Shown here: piece after piece, positions 1-5,734 of the stretch
How the letters are laid out: each line of letters begins with the position of its first letter
Position numbering within the stretch: the stretch's first letter is position 1
Assembly (NCBI GenBank): GCA_023386255.1
Contig: JAEWKB010000156.1
Span: 1-5,734, forward strand
Length of the DNA stretch: 5,734 bases
Source of the DNA: Bacteroidota bacterium
Lineage (GTDB): Bacteria > Bacteroidota > Bacteroidia > Flavobacteriales > Flavobacteriaceae
Direction of reading: 5' to 3'
Notes under the pieces: generated by a model
What the model saw: the letters and a program-made list of their open reading frames with translations, nothing else
What the model was told of the DNA's origin: nothing
Databases searched by the model: none
Position numbers and translations under genes: made by a program

Positions 1-58
1 CCACCGAGATCTACACACTGCATTTCGTCGGCAGCGTCAGATGTGTAATAAGAGACAG
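1..58 (+). other. Untrimmed Illumina Nextera adapter (sequencing artefact)
   Basis: This stretch is synthetic. Bases 1-16 match the end of the Illumina P5 oligo (CCACCGAGATCTACAC), 17-24 are an 8-base i5 index (actgcatt), 25-38 are the Nextera read-1 part (TCGTCGGCAGCGTC), and 39-58 are the Tn5 mosaic end with one extra A (gtgtAATAAG where the standard is gtgtATAAG). Genuine genome begins at about 59, where an RND permease reading frame is picked up in mid-gene. The adapter identity is recalled from established oligo sequences; the extra base suggests a read error or assembly slip. It should be masked and given no biological meaning. Confidence 0.97.
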
Positions 59-252
59 CCATTGCACTGGGTGCGTTGCCAATTGCATTATCGCTTGGTG
101 CGGCATCAACCAGCCGTATAGGCATGGGGGTTGTAATTGTGGGTGGTACAGTTTTCTCGCTGGTACTTACGCTGTTTGTTATCCCTGGTATTTACTATAT
201 GTGGTCGAGGCCTAAAAAGCACCGGCCGGAGTTTGACAACATTGAAGATTAA
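59..252 (+). CDS. RND efflux permease, C-terminal fragment (5' end missing)
   Basis: Read in frame from 61, this gives 63 residues ending at TAA (250-252). No start is present because the left side is adapter, so this is a truncated assembly end and not a pseudogene. The fragment starts with ALGALPIALSLGA, the loop and helix sequence before the last transmembrane segment of AcrB/MexB-type (HAE1) pumps. It continues through a glycine-rich hydrophobic helix (fragment residues about 21-48, GMGVVIVGG then VFSLVLTLFVIPGIYYMW) and ends in a charged cytoplasmic tail (SRPKKHRPEFDNIED). RND permeases are inner-membrane proton/drug antiporters, normally about 1000-1050 residues, acting with a periplasmic adaptor and an outer-membrane channel. 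The TolC gene one base downstream fits that role. The adaptor gene is expected upstream, outside the window. Substrate cannot be inferred. Confidence 0.9.
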
Positions 253-253
253 G

Positions 254-1570
254 ATGAGAATAATTATAAGTTTATTTACCGTACTGTTTGCTTTTGCCTT
301 GCATGCACAGGATACAATTGCCCCAAAGCCATTGCTTACGGTTGACAGGGCCGTAGCCATTGCGCTGGAAAATAATTATAACATAAGGCTGGCATCAAAT
401 GACCTGAGGATAGACGAGCAGAACGTGAGTTGGGCCAATGCGGGTTTTATACCGCGGCTTACCGGTGATTTTTCGCAAAACAACGCTGTACAAAATTCTA
501 CACAGGTGCGTTCAGACGGTACGGAGCAAACGCTGGACAACGCCCGCAACAACAACATGAACTATGGCGTTAACCTCGGCTGGACAGTTTTTGACGGGTT
601 CCGGATGTTTGCACGGTACGACCAGCTTCAGGAGCTGGAGAAACTGGGGCAGACAGAGCTGAAATTCACTATTCTTACTACTGTAAGTGATGTTATGACC
701 ACCTATTATGACCTGGTGCAGCAACAGCAAATGCTAAAAGCGCTTGATACTGCCATAGTGCTCTCTAACCAGCGTGTAACCCTGGCACAGAACCGTTTTA
801 CCATAGGCAAGGCCGCGAAGCTTGAAGTGCTTAATGCACAGGTAGACCTGAACACTGACCGTACAAACTACCTTCGGCAGAAAGAGCAGTATGAAAATAC
901 TAAAACTTACCTGAACGAGCTGATGGCGCGTAGCCTGACGGAACAGTTTGTGGTGGTAGATTCGCTGGTGATTGATGATAAACTGAAGCTGGTGGATCTG
1001 ATGGGGCTGGCAGGGCAACAAAACCCGCAGATACAGATGGCCCTTATAAATAAGCGGGTGGCCGAGCTGAACCTGAAGCAGGTAAAGGCAAATCGTTATC
1101 CGCAGATAGGCTTAAGTGCAGGTTATATATTTACAGAGTCAGAAAACAGTCTTGGATTTGCCAGGCAGAACTCAGGCCGTGGGTTTAATTATGGGGTATC
1201 GGCATCTATCAATATCTTCAATGGTTTCTTGCAAAGGCGCAACGAAAAGATAGCTAAAATTCAAATAGAAAGCACTGATGTGCAGATACAGCAGCAAACG
1301 CAGGCTGTAAACTCGCAGTTGATAGCGGCATATCAAACCTATCTTACCAACCTGGAGCTTGTGCAGCTGGAAAAGCGCAATGAGGAAATTGCAAAGCAAA
1401 ACCTTGACATTACCATGGAAAAATACCGCATTGGCACCATAACCCAGCTGGAGGTGCGTACGGCGCAGCTTAATTATGTAAACGCAATGGCCAGGAACAA
1501 TACCGCGCAATATAATGCCAAAGTATCAGAAACTACGCTAAGGGAGCTTGCCGGCAATATTACCTTCTAA
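254..1570 (+). CDS. TolC-family outer-membrane efflux channel
   Basis: A 438-residue protein, within the usual range for TolC/OprM-type channels, which form trimeric outer-membrane barrels with a periplasmic helical tunnel and take the export role in RND pumps. The ATG at 254 is chosen over upstream in-frame starts because it lies one base after the permease stop and opens directly into a signal peptide (residues 1-19, hydrophobic core then ALHAQ). The family's internal duplication is visible. Each half has a proline-marked segment (FIPRL 65-69; RYPQI 281-285), a beta hairpin (GWTVFDGFR 109-117; SINIFNGFL 318-326) and a long helical part with a matching motif (NRFTIGKAAKLEVLNAQ 180-196; EKYRIGTITQLEVRTAQ 389-405). 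Gln-rich helices around 156-160 and 345-350 fit the coiled-coil tunnel. The C-terminus ends in Phe, as usual for barrel insertion by BAM. Cotranscription with the permease is near certain. No frameshift is seen. Confidence 0.95.
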   Translation: MRIIISLFTVLFAFALHAQDTIAPKPLLTVDRAVAIALENNYNIRLASNDLRIDEQNVSWANAGFIPRLTGDFSQNNAVQNSTQVRSDGTEQTLDNARNNNMNYGVNLGWTVFDGFRMFARYDQLQELEKLGQTELKFTILTTVSDVMTTYYDLVQQQQMLKALDTAIVLSNQRVTLAQNRFTIGKAAKLEVLNAQVDLNTDRTNYLRQKEQYENTKTYLNELMARSLTEQFVVVDSLVIDDKLKLVDLMGLAGQQNPQIQMALINKRVAELNLKQVKANRYPQIGLSAGYIFTESENSLGFARQNSGRGFNYGVSASINIFNGFLQRRNEKIAKIQIESTDVQIQQQTQAVNSQLIAAYQTYLTNLELVQLEKRNEEIAKQNLDITMEKYRIGTITQLEVRTAQLNYVNAMARNNTAQYNAKVSETTLRELAGNITF

Positions 1571-1598
1571 TCAGGTTGATTATTTTTATGTATTTTAG
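1565..1598 (+). promoter_or_regulatory. Possible weak Bacteroidota-type promoter before the M28 gene
   Basis: The 47-base gap after the TolC stop holds TATTTTAG at 1591-1598, one mismatch from the Bacteroidota -7 box TAnnTTTG. The -33 side is poor: TTC at 1565-1567 is 23 bases upstream, while the only true TTG (1576-1578) is too close. If used, transcription would start at about 1603, which would favour the ATG at 1618 over the in-frame ATGs at 1588 and 1600. Read-through from the efflux operon is an equally good explanation, as no terminator is visible after TolC. Confidence 0.3.
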
Positions 1599-1617
1599 CA
1601 TGCATAAACCAATCATC

Positions 1618-2565
1618 ATGAAAAAAATCCTTTCCCTGTTATGTATCGCAGCCCTGGCAATTACGGCATCAGCACAAAAAAAAGCGGCATCTAAACCTTA
1701 TACATTTAACGAGGCCACTATGGCGGAAACGCTAAAGTTTTTGTCGTCTGACGCGCTACAGGGAAGAAAGGTAGGTACGGAAGGCATTGAAAAGGCTGCA
1801 CTTTACCTGGAGGAAATCTTCCGCAAGAACAGCGTAAAGCCTTACTTTGCAACCTATAGGGATACACTTTCAAATTATGACAAACCTGCCTACAATATAG
1901 TTGGCTATCTTGAAGGAAATGACCCGGTACTGAAAAAAGAATTTGTGATTTTTGGAGCCCACTATGACCATGTGGGCAACGGCAAAGCGGTTATGGGCGA
2001 CAGCATTTATAACGGTGCTAACGATAATGCGGCCGGTTCTACCCTTCTTACAGAACTGGTTAATTATTACGCTAAAAACAAATCGAACAAGCGCAGTATT
2101 TTGTTTTGCTTTTTTTCTGCTGAAGAAGTAGGTTTATTGGGAAGTGCACATCTGGCAGCAAAAATCAAGGCACAGGGCACACCGGTATATACCATGCTTA
2201 ATTTCGAGATGATAGGCTCACCACTGGGGATGGACATTGATGCCTATATTACAGGATACAACCGCAGCTATATAGCTGAAAAGCTAAATGAGTATGCCGG
2301 CAGAAAAATGATAGGCTATACTGATTTTGAGGTGCGGTACCAGCTTTTTAAACGATCGGATAACTACCCTTTCTTCCTGGAGCTGAACATTCCGGCCCAT
2401 ACCATAAGCACCACCAATATGGAAACGTACAAGCTGTACCATCAGCCGAATGATGATTTCAGCAATATTGATATGAAGCACATGGCTGCTTTTGTACAGA
2501 AGATAATTCCGGTAACAGAAAAAATGGTGAATGCTAAAACCAAAGAGATTGTACTAAAGAAATAA
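1618..2565 (+). CDS. Secreted M28-family zinc metallopeptidase (aminopeptidase-like)
   Basis: A 315-residue protein with a signal peptide (MKK, hydrophobic core, cleavage likely after ASA at 17-19). The start at 1618 is preferred because Met-Lys-Lys leads straight into the hydrophobic core; in-frame ATGs at 1588 and 1600 would add an unusual leader. The co-catalytic two-zinc site of family M28 can be traced: H115 and D117 in GAHYDHVG, bridging D136 in GANDNAAG, the catalytic base E169 with ligand E170 in FSAEE, an acidic ligand at E197 in NFEMIGS, and H275 in YHQPNDD. The SDN motif (247-249) precedes the substrate-pocket region. Two positions differ from the common pattern: Glu for Asp at 197, and SDN where many relatives have SDH. 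Family members remove N-terminal amino acids from peptides in the periplasm or outside the cell; this one's substrate is unknown. The stop overlaps the next start by one base. Confidence 0.92.
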   Translation: MKKILSLLCIAALAITASAQKKAASKPYTFNEATMAETLKFLSSDALQGRKVGTEGIEKAALYLEEIFRKNSVKPYFATYRDTLSNYDKPAYNIVGYLEGNDPVLKKEFVIFGAHYDHVGNGKAVMGDSIYNGANDNAAGSTLLTELVNYYAKNKSNKRSILFCFFSAEEVGLLGSAHLAAKIKAQGTPVYTMLNFEMIGSPLGMDIDAYITGYNRSYIAEKLNEYAGRKMIGYTDFEVRYQLFKRSDNYPFFLELNIPAHTISTTNMETYKLYHQPNDDFSNIDMKHMAAFVQKIIPVTEKMVNAKTKEIVLKK

Positions 2566-3242
2566 TGAAGAATATAATAATTACCGGCACGAGCAGGGGC
2601 ATAGGCTATGAGCTGGCATTGCAATTTGCCGCGGCCGGGCATAATGTGCTTGCGCTGTCGAGAAAAATACCACAGGCGCTGATTGAAAATGCTAATATAA
2701 CATGCCTTAGCGTTGACCTTTCAGACGAAAGCAGTTTTGCACAGGTGCAGGATTTTCTTGAACATACTTGGAAGCATGCAGATATTGTTATACATAATGC
2801 AGGAGCATTACTACATAAGCCATTTACACAAATAACTGCTGAAGAATTTGAGCGAATATATAAAGTAAATGTATTTGGCGTGGCGGCTCTAAACAGGCTT
2901 GCACTGCCTTACATGGGCAAAGGCAGCCATGTTGTAACCATAAGCAGTATGGGCGGTGTGCAGGGTACTGTAAAATTTGCGGGCTTATCGGCCTATAGTT
3001 CCAGTAAGGGTGCCGTTATTACACTATCAGAACTGCTGGCAGAAGAATATAAAGAACAGGGCATATCATTTAACGTTCTGGCTTTAGGGTCGGTTAATAC
3101 CGAAATGCTCCGTGAGGCTTTCCCGGGGTATGAGGCACCGCTGTCAGCTTCAGAAATGGCCGAATACATTTTTAACTTCGCCCTTACGGGTAATAAGTTT
3201 TATAACGGCAAGGTACTGCAGGTATCATCAACTACACCGTAA
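2565..3242 (+). CDS. SDR-family NAD(P)-dependent oxidoreductase
   Basis: A 225-residue classical short-chain dehydrogenase/reductase, slightly shorter than the usual 250. The Rossmann cofactor motif TGTSRGIG is at residues 7-14, followed by an Arg (R33 in LSRK) often associated with NADPH preference. D51 (VDLSD) should contact the adenine ring. The structural NAG motif is at 78-80 and N102 (VNVFG) is the tetrad asparagine. Serine S127 or S128 (TISSMGG) and Y144-xxx-K148 (AYSSSK) complete the active site, so catalysis looks intact. The loop after the catalytic Lys reads ALGSVNTEM (173-181) where most classical SDRs have PG before V-x-T. The ATG shares a base with the upstream TAA (TAATG), implying translational coupling. 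It is cytoplasmic with no signal peptide. The substrate cannot be told from sequence; the family covers hydroxy/keto conversions of sugars, fatty acids and xenobiotics. Confidence 0.93.
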   Translation: MKNIIITGTSRGIGYELALQFAAAGHNVLALSRKIPQALIENANITCLSVDLSDESSFAQVQDFLEHTWKHADIVIHNAGALLHKPFTQITAEEFERIYKVNVFGVAALNRLALPYMGKGSHVVTISSMGGVQGTVKFAGLSAYSSSKGAVITLSELLAEEYKEQGISFNVLALGSVNTEMLREAFPGYEAPLSASEMAEYIFNFALTGNKFYNGKVLQVSSTTP

Positions 3243-3245
3243 CCC

Positions 3246-3842
3246 GTGAAGCATATTATTGCACCTTATTTGCCCGAGCATGCTGTTGATACGGTTTTTG
3301 AACTGATAAAGATGTATGGCGTGCATTTAAAGATTGTAAATGACCGCGTTACACGCCATGGAGATTACCGGCGGACGACGCAGGGTTACCACCAGATTAC
3401 TGTAAATGCCAGCCTTAACAAATACCGTTTCCTTATAACGCTGATACACGAAATAGCACATCTTGCCGCTTTTGAAAAATATGGGCGGAACATTAAGCCG
3501 CATGGTGATGAGTGGAAGCTTATTTTCCAGAAACTGATGGTGCCTTTTATAAGGCCTGAGATATTTCCGGGCCAGCTCCTTCCGCTTCTTGCGAGGCACT
3601 TCAGGAATCCAAAGGCAAGCAGTGATACCGATACATCCCTCGCCCTTGCATTAAAACAATTTGATGAGCGCAGTGATAAGAATTATATTTTTGAAGTTCC
3701 CTTAGGCGCACATTTCAGGATACACAATGGCAAAATTTTCCAAAAAGGTGCCCAGCGCCTTAAACGATTTGAGTGTGTGGAAGTAGGTACAGGTAAAATT
3801 TATCTTTTTAATCCTAATGCTGAGGTAGAGCTTTTGCCTTAA
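3246..3842 (+). CDS. SprT-like zinc metalloprotein
   Basis: A 198-residue protein of the SprT/Spartan-like family in its Bacteroidota form. The HExxH zinc-metalloprotease motif is HEIAH at 68-72, with the third ligand likely H86 in KPHGDEW, the usual SprT arrangement. A basic segment precedes it (RHGDYRR 37-43). Eukaryotic relatives (SPRTN, Wss1) degrade DNA-crosslinked proteins; the bacterial role is largely unproven. The C-terminal part (about 147-196) keeps the layout of the SprT zinc-ribbon region (YIFEVPLGAHF, NGKIFQKG, RFECVEV, YLFNPNAEVE) but has only one cysteine, C177, so it cannot bind zinc as a four-Cys ribbon. The GTG start is chosen because it lies three bases after the SDR stop and gives the LPEHAVDTVFELIK amino terminus; the next in-frame Met is residue 23 and would remove this. 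No signal peptide, so cytoplasmic. It is the last gene of the M28-SDR cluster. Confidence 0.88.
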   Translation: MKHIIAPYLPEHAVDTVFELIKMYGVHLKIVNDRVTRHGDYRRTTQGYHQITVNASLNKYRFLITLIHEIAHLAAFEKYGRNIKPHGDEWKLIFQKLMVPFIRPEIFPGQLLPLLARHFRNPKASSDTDTSLALALKQFDERSDKNYIFEVPLGAHFRIHNGKIFQKGAQRLKRFECVEVGTGKIYLFNPNAEVELLP

Positions 3843-3863
3843 ATGTCGTTATAAGGTAGGGTA

Positions 3864-3898
3864 TTTGTGCTGCCGAATGTTCTATATAGTTAATTTTA
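3864..3898 (+). promoter_or_regulatory. Alternative weak promoter candidate for the repeat-protein gene
   Basis: TTTG at 3864-3867 is followed after 23 bases by TAATTTTA at 3891-3898, one mismatch from TAnnTTTG. The spacing is at the long end for this promoter class. It would give a leader of about 50 bases to the ATG at 3955. It competes with the better candidate at 3908-3939 and may be chance in AT-rich DNA. Confidence 0.2.
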
Positions 3899-3907
3899 GT
3901 AATCTCA

Positions 3908-3939
3908 TTGCTTAAATTTAACAATATCTTATATCTTTA
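3908..3939 (+). promoter_or_regulatory. Bacteroidota-type promoter for the repeat-protein gene
   Basis: TTG at 3908-3910 is followed after 21 bases by TATCTTTA at 3932-3939, one mismatch from the -7 consensus TAnnTTTG, with spacing inside the range reported for flavobacterial promoters. Transcription would start at about 3945, leaving only some ten A-rich bases (aacaaaaagcgca) before the ATG at 3955. There is no Shine-Dalgarno sequence, as is normal in this phylum. It implies the repeat protein is transcribed separately from the M28-SDR-SprT cluster. Confidence 0.5.
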
Positions 3940-3954
3940 TCAACAAAAAGCGCA

Positions 3955-5734
3955 ATGATTAAGATTTTACACCTACCAAAGGCTATATTGCTTATGGCAA
4001 TGCTGTTATGTTCACTAGCCTCTTTTGGACAGCCAAACTTTACCCTTACGCTTGGCAGCACACCTGAAACCTGTAATGGCAACGGCTCCATAACAATCTC
4101 TGTTGCCGGAATTGATCCCACAGCTACAATGGTGTATGAAGTTTACCTTCTTCCTAATGAGGTTGATGATGTTGCTACTGTAAATGCAGGGCCAGTACTC
4201 AACCGGCCGGCCGGTAATTATAAAGTTGTAGCCACGCAGTCTGTAGGTGCACTGTCTAATACACAGGTAGGATATGTAACCATTGCAGACAACAGGGCAC
4301 CAATTGATTATCAACTTGTAGTTACAAATGCACAGTGTGGCAATGACGGGAAAATTACGGCGAGTGTAAGTTCGGGCACCATTGTATCTTATCAGATAGT
4401 AAGCCCCTTTGTGGGTGTGGCGCAGGCATCAAACGTGTTTAACAACCTGGCGGCAGGCAATTATACCATTAAAGCAGTAAGTAATTGCGGTGTTGTGCAA
4501 AACAGGGTTATTATTGTAGGAACAACCCCAAGGCATGTGGCTATAGATGCTATAGACATTGTTGAAGGCCAACTCCCGTCATGTAATACCATTTCTGTCG
4601 GCCATTTTTATGGCACAATCACAGGAAGCCAGATTGTGTACCCGCTAACATTTACATTTACAGTATTTCCTCCGGGCGGAGGTACGCCAACCGTGGTTAC
4701 ACAAACCGTGGCATCGGGTACTAACGCAGGTGGTACTATTTATGCCAATATACCTTTTTATAACGGCCAGGCCTATACCTATAACCTTGTAGTGACAGAT
4801 GCCTGCGGCAGCAATTATACCCGGAATAATAATCAGGTCAATAAAAAATTTGATGTAACTGTAACAAAGAGCATTGTTAATTGTGTAGAAAATATTTTTT
4901 CTATAGAACCTGATTTTTTCAGGGCACCCTATACTGTAACCTTTACCGCGGCGCCGGCTGGTTTTGTACCTGCAGCATACAGCGCATCTCATCCCACATT
5001 TACAGGTACTGCAAACTATGGTGGAGTAGGCAATGCTGTGCCTGAAGGTAATTACACCATATCGGTTACAGATGCCTGCGGGCGTACCATTATTAAAAAC
5101 TTTACCGTAGAAGATCCTGATATTACACCCACTGCCTCAGGTGATGTGGAAGGCTGCAGCCCTACAGGAACAATAAATGCTGATATACCCAACCGTGTAA
5201 TAGCACAGGTTATTATAACGGAGGGGCCGCCGGGCTATCCGGTTCCGCAGGATGTTTCATCAGGCATAGGGCCTCAGGGTTTTACTAAAAGCAATATGCC
5301 TGTGGGCCACTATGAGCTGCAGATAACTGATACGTGTGGTGATGTATATACGGTAGAGCTGGATATGGTTCCTATAGCAGCAGACCCTACGCTTGCTGTA
5401 ATGAACAGGCCGGGGTGTGATGGCACTACAGGATCTATCAGGGTTTCCCTTCCTGATCCGGATGCCAATTTTACTTCGTTTATTATTACTAATGCGCCGG
5501 CAGGGTTTCCGCATCCGCTGCCGTATAATGCCACCGCACTTACGGTAAATAACCAGTTGTTTATGAACTCGCTGCCGGTGGGGCAATATAGCATTACTAC
5601 GATTGATAACTGCGGCGTAACCCGCTCCCGTGACCTAACGGTAGAAACATATGTAATGGCTGTTAATAATGTTGTTATAACACCTTACTGCGGTTCTTTC
5701 AGCATAAAGGTAGAGCACACCAGCAGCAATATGG
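3955..5734 (+). CDS. Large secreted repeat protein, SprB-like surface adhesin candidate (3' end outside window)
   Basis: An open frame of 593 complete codons with no stop, running off the right edge. The ATG at 3955 starts a signal peptide: MIKILHLPK, hydrophobic core (about 10-23), then FGQ at 24-26 with cleavage near G25. C19 is not in a proper lipobox. The rest is about six and a half divergent repeats of 65-105 residues rich in Thr, Val, Asn and Gly. Each typically begins with a Cys near a GxI strand (for example ETCNGNGSITISV 38-50, AQCGNDGKITASV 126-138) and ends with a strand motif G-x-Y-x-I followed by D-x-CG (GNYTISVTDACG 365-376). This resembles the SprB-type and Ig-like repeats of long flavobacterial adhesins, which are exported by type IX secretion and often carry a C-terminal sorting domain. 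That domain would lie beyond the window and is not seen. Adhesin or gliding function is inference; a structural matrix protein is also possible. Family assignment is moderate, but the coding call is secure. Confidence 0.88.
   Translation, partial: MIKILHLPKAILLMAMLLCSLASFGQPNFTLTLGSTPETCNGNGSITISVAGIDPTATMVYEVYLLPNEVDDVATVNAGPVLNRPAGNYKVVATQSVGALSNTQVGYVTIADNRAPIDYQLVVTNAQCGNDGKITASVSSGTIVSYQIVSPFVGVAQASNVFNNLAAGNYTIKAVSNCGVVQNRVIIVGTTPRHVAIDAIDIVEGQLPSCNTISVGHFYGTITGSQIVYPLTFTFTVFPPGGGTPTVVTQTVASGTNAGGTIYANIPFYNGQAYTYNLVVTDACGSNYTRNNNQVNKKFDVTVTKSIVNCVENIFSIEPDFFRAPYTVTFTAAPAGFVPAAYSASHPTFTGTANYGGVGNAVPEGNYTISVTDACGRTIIKNFTVEDPDITPTASGDVEGCSPTGTINADIPNRVIAQVIITEGPPGYPVPQDVSSGIGPQGFTKSNMPVGHYELQITDTCGDVYTVELDMVPIAADPTLAVMNRPGCDGTTGSIRVSLPDPDANFTSFIITNAPAGFPHPLPYNATALTVNNQLFMNSLPVGQYSITTIDNCGVTRSRDLTVETYVMAVNNVVITPYCGSFSIKVEHTSSNM
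4036..5734 (+). repeat. Tandem divergent Cys-paired protein repeats (about 6.5 units)
   Basis: Repeats are seen at protein level within the gene starting at 3955. Approximate residue ranges: R1 28-115, R2 116-195, R3 196-303, R4 304-387, R5 388-473, R6 474-565, R7 from 566 (cut off). First and second cysteines per unit: R1 C40 and none; R2 C128/C178; R3 C210/C284; R4 C310/C375; R5 C401/C461; R6 C488/C553; R7 C579 and unseen. The closing motif recurs as NYTIKAVSNCG, YTYNLVVTDACG, NYTISVTDACG, HYELQITDTCG and QYSITTIDNCG. At DNA level the units are strongly diverged; the best exact match noticed is 14 bases (ACAGATGCCTGCGG at 4795-4808 and 5068-5081). The array is therefore old and not prone to slippage like fresh tandem copies. 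Confidence 0.85.

Noticed and set aside
39..58. Tn5/IS50 mosaic end, as if a transposon end
   Set aside because: It is directly preceded by Illumina P5 and read-1 primer sequence, so it comes from library preparation and not from a resident transposon.
137..253. Upstream in-frame extension of the TolC gene
   Set aside because: It overlaps the RND permease tail in another frame, and the signal peptide begins exactly at the ATG at 254.
106..360. Minus-strand 84-codon open frame
   Set aside because: It lies opposite the RND tail and the TolC signal peptide, both of which have clear family motifs; the minus-strand product has no recognisable domain.
1576..1617. Upstream starts for the M28 peptidase
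   Set aside because: They would put up to 14 extra residues before a normal Met-Lys-Lys signal peptide, and a possible -7 promoter box lies within this stretch.
3836..3856. Possible terminator hairpin at the end of the SprT gene (CCTTA ... TAAGG)
   Set aside because: The stem is only five AT-rich pairs with a ten-base loop and no T-run follows, so it is not distinguishable from chance.
4202..4215. Perfect 14-base GC-rich palindrome ACCGGCCGGCCGGT
   Set aside because: It falls in codons for the Asn-Arg-Pro-Ala-Gly turn before the closing strand of repeat R1 and is explained by codon choice; nothing near it suggests an operator or recombination site.
4015..5594. Several minus-strand open frames of 94-115 codons opposite the repeat protein
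   Set aside because: The plus strand carries an uninterrupted 593-codon frame with signal peptide and repeat motifs; the antisense products are odd in composition and lack domains, and two of them overlap each other.

Overview
The window reads as a stretch of a Bacteroidota genome, most likely Flavobacteriaceae. The pointers are a SprT-like protein of the Bacteroidota type, secreted proteins whose signal peptides end in AxAQ or FGQ, no Shine-Dalgarno sequences, promoters resembling the Bacteroidota TTG / TAnnTTTG pattern, and a long repetitive surface protein of the kind exported by type IX secretion in gliding flavobacteria. This placement is inference from gene content. The first 58 bases are not biological: they match the Illumina Nextera P5 side (P5 tail, an 8-base i5 index, read-1 primer and transposon mosaic end with one extra base), so the window probably begins at a contig end with untrimmed adapter.

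Layout, all on the + strand: (1) 59-252, the C-terminal 63 residues of an RND efflux permease, cut off by the adapter; (2) 254-1570, a complete TolC-family outer-membrane channel, one base after the permease stop, so the two form the end of a tripartite efflux operon; (3) 1618-3842, a compact cluster of a secreted M28 zinc peptidase, a short-chain dehydrogenase overlapping it by one base (TAATG), and a GTG-started SprT-like zinc metalloprotein three bases further on; (4) 3843-3954, a 112-base intergenic region with a good Bacteroidota-type promoter; (5) 3955 to the window end, an open frame of 593 codons without a stop, encoding a secreted protein built from about six and a half divergent Cys-paired beta-sandwich-like repeats. 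The last gene is easy to miss because it has no stop codon inside the window.

Functionally, the efflux genes work together. The M28-SDR-SprT group looks cotranscribed but has no obvious shared pathway: one product is exported and two are cytoplasmic. The repeat protein appears to be a separate transcription unit and a candidate adhesin or gliding-surface protein. I found no CRISPR array, RNA gene, insertion sequence, retron or defence system. The least ordinary items are the cysteine-patterned repeat protein, the SprT homologue with its C-terminal zinc ribbon stripped of cysteines, and the adapter artefact at the left edge.
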